A stretch of 64,000 nucleotides of DNA from assembly GCF_021531315.1 (NCBI RefSeq), contig NZ_JAFBIQ010000004.1, positions 87,110 to 151,109 of the forward strand, in the 5' to 3' direction. The notes under the pieces were generated by a model. The model did not search any database, was not told where the DNA came from, and was given only the letters and a program-made list of their open reading frames with translations. Shown piece after piece: positions 59,060 through 64,000 of this stretch (its first letter is position 1; every line of letters starts with the position of its first letter). This DNA comes from Oscillibacter valericigenes (GTDB lineage: Bacteria > Bacillota > Clostridia > Oscillospirales > Oscillospiraceae). The translations under genes and the position numbers were made by a program.

Positions 59060-59143
59060 TTTTTGTGCCATATTGACAACACTCGGCTCCTGTCTTCCCC
59101 GCCGCGCCGCGCGGGAGCGCCCCTATAAATATGAAAAAATGCC

Positions 59144-59172
59144 TTGCAAAAGGCGAAGATTTCTGTTATTAT
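59144..59172 (+). promoter_or_regulatory. Promoter of the membrane protein gene at 59.2 kb
   Basis: TTGCAA (59144-59149), a 17-base spacer and TATTAT (59167-59172). Confidence 0.7.
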
Positions 59173-59236
59173 ATCAATCTGCGGGTCTTTGTGCAGTCCC
59201 GCAAAAATGAAAGAAGCCTTTCGGAGGTCATGATAG

Positions 59237-60001
59237 ATGGCAGCAAAAAAGAACGATCCCAAGCGCGAGGCGCGCATCGCAAAGAACAACCGCAACCTGA
59301 ACAGCGCCCTGACGCTTTTTACCGCCGGCTTTGTCGCGGAATTCTATCTTCTGCTCATTCATCAGTATTTCATCAAGGGGACGGTCGGTCAGGTCGTCGC
59401 CGTGTCCTACTATCTCGACGCCATGATCTGGGTCGGCGCGGCTGTGCTCGCCGCGGGCGTCGTGCTCACGGTCATGCGCAGCAAATGGACACGCTATGCC
59501 GCTCTTGGCAAATGGCTGCTGGGCCTCGGCCTGTTCTTCGCCTTCTCGTCCCTGCTCATGCGCAGGGTCTATCCCCTCGGCACGACGGCCATGTGCATTC
59601 TCGTACCTGTGATTATGCTCTTGAGCGTGGTGTTCCTGCTCTATCAGCGCGAGTTTGCCGTGCAGACCGCCGGTCTGACGCTGACAATCGCCGCCGCCGT
59701 GCTGCTCAATCACGGCAGCGCCACCAAGGCCGGTCTTGTGAGCACCCTGAGCGTCGTCGCCCTGCTTGCGGTCATCGCGCTGCTCGTCGTCACGCTGTTG
59801 CTGCGCAGGAAGGACGGCCAGTATAAAGAAACGATCGTCTTCCCGCCGCAGGCGAACTATACGCTTACCTGCGCGGTGCTTGCGCTGTGCATTGTCGCCA
59901 TCGCGGCGGCGCTGTTCGCCGGCTTTGCCTATTATGTGATCTGGGGCGCGTCCGTCGCGCTGTTCCTGCTGGCTGTGTGGTACACGGTAAAGCTGCTGTG
60001 A
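59237..60001 (+). CDS. Integral membrane protein of unknown function
   Basis: The 254-residue protein has a basic N-terminus (MAAKKNDPKREARIAKNNRN) and about seven hydrophobic helices spread through the chain, with a hydrophilic loop near residue 190-205 (RRKDGQYKETIVFPPQANY). There is no recognisable transport or enzyme motif. It has its own promoter and is followed by a palindrome that overlaps the next promoter. Confidence 0.75.
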   Translation: MAAKKNDPKREARIAKNNRNLNSALTLFTAGFVAEFYLLLIHQYFIKGTVGQVVAVSYYLDAMIWVGAAVLAAGVVLTVMRSKWTRYAALGKWLLGLGLFFAFSSLLMRRVYPLGTTAMCILVPVIMLLSVVFLLYQREFAVQTAGLTLTIAAAVLLNHGSATKAGLVSTLSVVALLAVIALLVVTLLLRRKDGQYKETIVFPPQANYTLTCAVLALCIVAIAAALFAGFAYYVIWGASVALFLLAVWYTVKLL

Positions 60002-60010
60002 GCGCAAGGC

Positions 60011-60039
60011 TTGCATTGCTCTTTCGTCTTTGCTATAAT
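60011..60039 (+). promoter_or_regulatory. udp promoter
   Basis: TTGCAT (60011-60016), a 17-base spacer and TATAAT (60034-60039). The predicted start of transcription (about 60046) lies inside the left arm of the following palindrome. Confidence 0.8.
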
Positions 60040-60077
60040 GTAGGCGTTCCCTTTTGGGGGAACGCCTACATTTTTAT
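60040..60077 (+). terminator. Terminator-like palindrome overlapping the udp start site
   Basis: GTAGGCGTTCCC (60040-60051) and GGGAACGCCTAC (60058-60069), with a 6-base loop, are followed by ATTTTTATTT. It can stop read-through from the membrane protein gene. Confidence 0.75.
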
Positions 60078-60091
60078 TTGAGGTGTTTTCC

Positions 60092-60898
60092 ATGCATGAA
60101 CTGGAGCGTCAATATCACATCCACTGTGCGCAGGGCGAGGTCGGCCGCTATGTGATCCTGCCCGGTGACCCGGGCCGCTGCCCGTCCATCGCGGCGCTGT
60201 TCGACAACGCCGTCAAGGTTGCGCAGAACCGCGAATACACCACCTACACCGGCACGCTGCTCGGCGAGAAGGTCTCGGTCTGCTCCACCGGCATCGGCGG
60301 GCCGTCCGCCTCCATCGCCATGGAGGAGCTGCACCGGCTCGGCGCGGACACCTTTATCCGCACCGGCACCTGCGGCGGCATCGACATCAATGTGAAGTCC
60401 GGTGATGTGGTCGTCGCCACCGGTGCCATCCGCTTTGAGCACACCTCGCTCGAGTACGCACCCATCGAGTACCCCGCCGTAGCGAATTTCGATGTGACGC
60501 TCGCGCTGCGTCAGGCGTCGGAGGACCTCGGCTACCGCACACACACCGGCGTCGTGCAGTGCAAGGACAGCTTTTACGGCCAGCACTCGCCCGAGAAAAG
60601 CCCCGTCTACTATGAGCTTTTGCAGCGCTGGGAGAGTTGGAAACGCCTCGGCGTCAAGGCCAGCGAGATGGAGAGCGCCGCGCTCTTCGTGGTCGCCGAC
60701 GCGCTCGGCTGCCGCTGCGGCTCCTGTTTCCATGTGGTATGGAATCAGGAGCGCGAGAAGGCGGGTCTCGATCAGGACATGAGCGAGGATACCTCCTCTT
60801 CCGTCAAGGTCGCGGTCGAGGCGCTCAAGCGCATCATCCGCCGCGACCACGAGCTTGCTGCGCTGCCGAACCGCGAGCAAAAGCTGCTGGACAAATAA
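60092..60898 (+). CDS. udp: Uridine phosphorylase
   Basis: It splits uridine into uracil and ribose 1-phosphate for nucleoside salvage. The 268-residue NP-I family protein has [14 protein letters not shown], the phosphate and ribose loops [16 protein letters not shown] and RTGTCGGID, and [18 protein letters not shown] with the purine/uridine-type Glu-Met-Glu. ATG 60092 fits GAGG at 60080-60083. Some family members act on other nucleosides; uridine is most likely. Confidence 0.92.
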   Translation: MHELERQYHIHCAQGEVGRYVILPGDPGRCPSIAALFDNAVKVAQNREYTTYTGTLLGEKVSVCSTGIGGPSASIAMEELHRLGADTFIRTGTCGGIDINVKSGDVVVATGAIRFEHTSLEYAPIEYPAVANFDVTLALRQASEDLGYRTHTGVVQCKDSFYGQHSPEKSPVYYELLQRWESWKRLGVKASEMESAALFVVADALGCRCGSCFHVVWNQEREKAGLDQDMSEDTSSSVKVAVEALKRIIRRDHELAALPNREQKLLDK

Positions 60899-60919
60899 AT
60901 CATTCCGACGGAGCGAATT

Positions 60920-61621
60920 ATGAGTAAAAAAGTCATCGGCATCCTCGGCGGCATGGGCCCCTTGGCGACCGCCGACCTGTTTCAGAAGATCACCCTGCAC
61001 ACCGCCGCCGCGTGCGATCAGGAGCACCCGCGCGTGTGCATCGACTCTAACACGGCAATCGCCGACCGTACGGCGGCACTGCTCCGCGGTGGCGCAGACC
61101 CTGTGCCGGAGATGGTCAAGAGCGCGAAGCGGCTCGAGAGCATCGGCGCGGACTTCCTCATCATGCCCTGCAACACCGCGCACAACTATTATGAGAAGAT
61201 CTGCGAGGCGGTGCATATCCCCGTGCTGCACATGATCGCACTCACGCGCGACGCCCTGCGTGCGCGTGGGGTGAAGTGTGCGGGCCTGCTCGCGACCGAC
61301 GGCACGGTGCAGACCGGCATCTATCAGCGCACCTTCGCCGGAAGCGGCGTGGAGCTGCTCACACCAAGCAGCGCCGCCGATCAGGCCGCCGTGATGGATA
61401 TTATCTACAACGGTGTCAAGGCGGGTGACCTGACACACGACGCTTCCGCGTTCCGTACGGCCTGCGAGCATCTGCTCGCGCGCGGAGCGGAAGTGCTGGT
61501 ACTCGGCTGCACCGAGCTGCCGCCTGCGTTCGAGCTTTATCGCCTTGACTATCCCAACATCGACCCCACGCTCGAGCTGGCGCTCGGAGCGATCCGCGCG
61601 GCGGGCTGCGAGGTCAAGTAA
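60920..61621 (+). CDS. Aspartate/glutamate racemase family protein
   Basis: The 233-residue cofactor-independent racemase has two catalytic cysteines: one in IMPCNTAHNYY and one in VLVLGCTELPP, and the N-terminal GILGGMGPLATADLFQKI. The GGMGPLAT start points to the aspartate racemase-like group. It may make D-amino acids for peptidoglycan or recycle them. It follows udp by 21 bases. Confidence 0.92.
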   Translation: MSKKVIGILGGMGPLATADLFQKITLHTAAACDQEHPRVCIDSNTAIADRTAALLRGGADPVPEMVKSAKRLESIGADFLIMPCNTAHNYYEKICEAVHIPVLHMIALTRDALRARGVKCAGLLATDGTVQTGIYQRTFAGSGVELLTPSSAADQAAVMDIIYNGVKAGDLTHDASAFRTACEHLLARGAEVLVLGCTELPPAFELYRLDYPNIDPTLELALGAIRAAGCEVK

Positions 61622-61659
61622 GGCTGATCGCTCAGCCATTTGAAAGGAGATGCCATCTG

Positions 61660-62016
61660 ATGCCCATTCGTGCATTCTACGACTCTGTCGGCGGCAGCTA
61701 CGACGATGTAATGGGCCGTCTTTCAAGCGAAGCGCTTGTATTGAAATTTCTGCGTATGCTCCCGCGTGACGGCAACATGGCCCTGCTTGACGCCGCAATG
61801 GACTCCGCGGACGCGCCGAGCGCGTTCCGTGCGGCCCACACGCTCAAGGGTGTCGCGCTCAATCTGGGCTTGACCGCATTTGCAAATGCCTGCTCCGAGC
61901 TGACCGAGGCGCTGCGCGGCAGCGACATACTGCCCGCCTCCGCCCCCGCGCTCTACACGGCCGTGCGCCGCGAATATGACCGCGTGCTCACCGCGCTCGC
62001 GCAGCTCAGCGATTGA
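61660..62016 (+). CDS. Orphan histidine phosphotransfer (HPt) protein
   Basis: The 118-residue helical protein is an HPt domain with phospho-acceptor His60 in AFRAAHTLKGVALNLG. HPt proteins pass phosphoryl groups between hybrid kinases and response regulators. No kinase or receiver domain is encoded nearby, so the partners are unknown. SD AAAGGAG precedes ATG 61660. Confidence 0.9.
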   Translation: MPIRAFYDSVGGSYDDVMGRLSSEALVLKFLRMLPRDGNMALLDAAMDSADAPSAFRAAHTLKGVALNLGLTAFANACSELTEALRGSDILPASAPALYTAVRREYDRVLTALAQLSD

Positions 62017-62081
62017 CACAGACCGCACACGGCAGGCTCTCTCTGCCGTTTCCGCTCATTTTGTCCAACAGGAGGTCCGCG

Positions 62082-62606
62082 ATGTATTACGGAGAGATCA
62101 AAAACTGCGACATCGCCAACGGCGAGGGCGTCCGCGTGACGCTTTTCGTCTCAGGCTGCACCAATCATTGCAAAAATTGCTTCCAGCCTCAAACCTGGGC
62201 CTTTGACTACGGCCGCCCCTTCACTGTTGAGACCGAGGAGGCCCTGCTTCAAATGCTCACGCCCGCCTACATCAACGGTTTGACGCTGCTCGGCGGCGAG
62301 CCGTTTGAGCCGGAAAACCAGCGCGCGCTGCTGCCCTTTCTGCGCCTTGTGCGCGAGCGGCTGCCGAGCAAGACCGTCTGGGCCTTCTCCGGCTTCACCT
62401 GGGAGGAGCTCCATACCGACGGCTCCTACCCCCGCTGCGAGGTTACGGATGAACTGCTCTCGCTTATTGATGTGCTCGTGGACGGACGCTTTGAAGAGGA
62501 ACTGCATGACATTTCCCTGCGCTTCCGCGGCTCGAGCAACCAGCGCGTCATCGATGTGCCGCGCACGCTGGCAAGCGGCGGCATCACACTTTGGGAGGAT
62601 CAATAA
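62082..62606 (+). CDS. nrdG: Anaerobic ribonucleotide reductase activating protein
   Basis: This radical SAM activase forms the glycyl radical on NrdD. The 174-residue protein has the [4Fe-4S] motif SGCTNHCKNCF (CxxxCxxC), GGEPFEPEN for SAM binding, and FSGFTWEEL. CAGGAGG precedes ATG 62082. It starts 3.2 kb beyond nrdD in the opposite orientation and is followed 3 bases later by dut, so dNTP functions stay clustered. Confidence 0.95.
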   Translation: MYYGEIKNCDIANGEGVRVTLFVSGCTNHCKNCFQPQTWAFDYGRPFTVETEEALLQMLTPAYINGLTLLGGEPFEPENQRALLPFLRLVRERLPSKTVWAFSGFTWEELHTDGSYPRCEVTDELLSLIDVLVDGRFEEELHDISLRFRGSSNQRVIDVPRTLASGGITLWEDQ

Positions 62607-62609
62607 AGC

Positions 62610-63053
62610 ATGGCACACGTTCAGATCAAGAAATTAAACCCCAAGGCCACCATTCCCACCCGCGGCTCCGCCTTTGCCGCGGGCTGCGACCTCTATGCCT
62701 GTCTGCCTGATGACGGCGAGGTGATCATCCCTGCGCATCACACAGTCATGGTGCCGACCGGCATTGCCGTGGCGCTGCCCGAGGGCACCTTCGGCGGCGT
62801 GTTCGCCCGCAGCGGCCTTGCCAGCCGCGAGGGCCTGCGCCCTGCGAACTGCGTCGGCGTGGTCGACAGCGACTACCGCGGCGAGTGCTTCATCGCCCTC
62901 CATAACGACACGGAGGAGCCGCGCACCGTCCGCACAGGCGATCGCATTGCACAGCTCGTGCTGCTGCCCTACCTGCCCGTCGAGTTCGACGAGGTCGCCG
63001 ACCTGCCTGAGACCGCGCGCGGCGAGGGCGGCTTCGGCTCCACGGGAAGATGA
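62610..63053 (+). CDS. dut: Deoxyuridine 5'-triphosphate nucleotidohydrolase
   Basis: dUTPase removes dUTP and supplies dUMP for ThyA. All five motifs of the trimeric family are present in 147 residues: SAFAAGCDLYAC, ARSGLASREGL, VGVVDSDYRGE, GDRIAQLVLLP, RGEGGFGSTGR. It lies 3 bases after nrdG and overlaps the next gene by 4 bases. Confidence 0.96.
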   Translation: MAHVQIKKLNPKATIPTRGSAFAAGCDLYACLPDDGEVIIPAHHTVMVPTGIAVALPEGTFGGVFARSGLASREGLRPANCVGVVDSDYRGECFIALHNDTEEPRTVRTGDRIAQLVLLPYLPVEFDEVADLPETARGEGGFGSTGR

Positions 63054-63802
63054 GCACAGCGATGGACAAACGCAAGGTCGCGCTCGTCACGGGCTCCTCG
63101 CGCGGCATTGGCCGCGCCATCGCCGCGCAGCTCGCCCGCGAAGGCTATGCTGTCGGCGTAAACTACTATGAACGCAGGGATAAGGCCGACGAGCTGGTAT
63201 CGCAGCTCACGCAGGAGGGCTGCCGCGCCCTTGCCGTGCAGGCCGATGTCTCCAAACGCGGTGAGGTGGACGCAATGGTCAAAACCGTCGAGGACGCCTT
63301 CGGGCCAATCTCTGTTCTGATCAACAACGCCGGCGTCGCCGGTCAGGCGCTCTTTCAGGATGTCACGGACGAGCTGTGGGATCGCTACTTCGCCGTTAAT
63401 CTCAACGGCGCGCGCAACACCATTCAAGCCGTGCTGCCGCAGATGCTGCATGAAAAGAGTGGCGTGATCGTCAATATTTCCTCCATCTGGGGGCAGCACG
63501 GCGCGAGCTGCGAGGTGACCTATTCCTGCACCAAGCACGCGCTCATCGGCCTCACACGCTCGCTTGCGCTGGAGCTTGCCCCGAGCGGCATCCGCGTCAA
63601 CTGTGTCGCGCCCGGTGTCATTGACACCGATATGGCGCGCGAGCTGGGGGGCGAGGTCTTGGATGAGCTCGTGGAGCAGACGCCTCTCGGCCGACTCGGC
63701 ACACCGCAGGACATTGCGAACGCGGTCGCCTTTCTTGCGTCAGACAAGGCATCATTTATCACCGGTCAAGTGCTGACCGTAGACGGTGCCTTTGTCGGAT
63801 AG
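63050..63802 (+). CDS. Short-chain dehydrogenase/reductase, FabG-like
   Basis: The 250-residue SDR has the cofactor motif TGSSRGIGRAI, NNAGVAG, the catalytic Ser (NISSIWG) and Tyr-Lys (TYSCTKHALIG), and the PG segment after the active site (VAPGVIDTDMA). It resembles 3-oxoacyl-ACP reductases, but no other fatty acid gene is nearby, so the substrate is open. ATG 63050 overlaps the dut stop (ATGA); ATG 63062 is an alternative. Confidence 0.9.
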   Translation: MSTAMDKRKVALVTGSSRGIGRAIAAQLAREGYAVGVNYYERRDKADELVSQLTQEGCRALAVQADVSKRGEVDAMVKTVEDAFGPISVLINNAGVAGQALFQDVTDELWDRYFAVNLNGARNTIQAVLPQMLHEKSGVIVNISSIWGQHGASCEVTYSCTKHALIGLTRSLALELAPSGIRVNCVAPGVIDTDMARELGGEVLDELVEQTPLGRLGTPQDIANAVAFLASDKASFITGQVLTVDGAFVG

Positions 63803-63831
63803 GCTGTCTCGCATCAAAGCATATCATACGC

Positions 63832-63872
63832 AAAGAGGGCAGAAGCGTAAATTTTACGCCTCCGCCCTCTTT
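63832..63872. terminator. Terminator after the SDR gene
   Basis: AAAGAGGGC / GCCCTCTTT with an inner GCGTAAA-TTTTACGC pairing and a short internal mismatch. Confidence 0.75.
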
Positions 63873-63897
63873 CTGCTTGTCCATCTCCGTAAAAGCC

Positions 63898-63927
63898 AAA
63901 AGCGGCGGTCGAATGACCGCCGCTTTT
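63898..63927 (-). terminator. Terminator of the incoming rRNA operon
   Basis: AAAAGCGGCGGTC / GACCGCCGCTTTT, a perfect 13-bp stem with a 4-base loop, lies just 3' of the 5S rRNA on the minus strand. Confidence 0.85.
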
Positions 63928-63930
63928 GTG

Positions 63931-64000
63931 TTGGCGCTACCTATCTTTCCGGGCCGTCTCCAGCCAAGTATTGTCGGCAGAAGCGAGCTTAACTTCCGTG
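63931..64000 (-). rRNA. rrf: 5S ribosomal RNA, 3' part
   Basis: Read on the minus strand from the right edge, the sequence has GGAAGTTAAGCTC, GCCGACAATACT, GGAGACGGCC and GATAGGTAGCGCCAA, the loop B, loop C and 3' features of 5S rRNA. The 5' part lies outside the window. A strong terminator follows, so an rRNA operon probably ends here. Confidence 0.85.

Noticed and set aside
56454..59210. A 918-residue open frame on the plus strand opposite nrdD
   Set aside because: It is the mirror of nrdD, which has complete motifs and a promoter; composition is typical of an antisense frame.
1..64000. CRISPR arrays and insertion sequences
   Set aside because: No regularly spaced repeats and no transposase-like protein were seen anywhere in the window.

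Overview
The window looks like a chromosomal piece of a strict anaerobe from the class Clostridia, most likely a gut Oscillospiraceae-type bacterium. GC content is high, SD sequences are strong, and promoters are sigma-A-like. Other pointers are a glycyl-radical class III ribonucleotide reductase, a WalRK-type two-component system, a membrane pyrophosphatase, and the complete 2-hydroxyglutarate route of glutamate fermentation with a sodium-pumping glutaconyl-CoA decarboxylase. No species can be named from the sequence alone.

Layout. 1-6.2 kb: the 3' part of a membrane pyrophosphatase gene; an Rrf2 regulator-thioredoxin-thioredoxin reductase operon; a lipoprotein; tmRNA (ssrA), cyclophilin and smpB. 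6.3-16.6 kb: a Nudix hydrolase, WalR/WalK-like proteins with two YycH/YycI-like partners, murA, a small membrane protein, walJ, rlmH and a phosphohexomutase. 16.7-27.6 kb (minus strand): an aspartate-type aminotransferase, then gctA-gctB-gcdA-hgdC-hgdA-hgdB and gcdD-gcdC-gcdB. These convert 2-hydroxyglutarate via glutaconyl-CoA to crotonyl-CoA and store decarboxylation energy as a Na+ gradient. 28.0-28.9 kb: an MscS channel.

28.9-42.6 kb (minus strand): a compact 13.7-kb block of 22 tightly packed phage-structure genes in PBSX order: terminases, portal, protease, capsid, connectors, contractile sheath and tube, baseplate, lysis. It has no integrase, repressor, replication gene, tail fibre or recognisable tape measure. 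All frames look open. This is the most unusual part of the window and could be a domesticated particle or gene-transfer-agent-like locus, or a trimmed defective prophage.

43.0-53.6 kb: an APC permease; then on the minus strand recG, folA, thyA, and a translationally coupled acyl-CoA ligase / CAT-like protein / glycerophosphodiesterase set, an MFS transporter, and an XRE regulator with a membrane partner. 53.8-64 kb: rpe, recR, a LysR regulator, an HAD phosphatase, nrdD (minus strand, with NrdR boxes), a membrane protein, uridine phosphorylase, an Asp/Glu racemase, an orphan HPt protein, nrdG, dut, an SDR reductase, and the 3' end of a 5S rRNA entering from the right.

DNA precursor genes recur (folA, thyA, nrdD, nrdG, dut), with NrdR control visible at nrdD. 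Several promoters are embedded in, or abut, terminator-like palindromes, so transcriptional punctuation is very compact.
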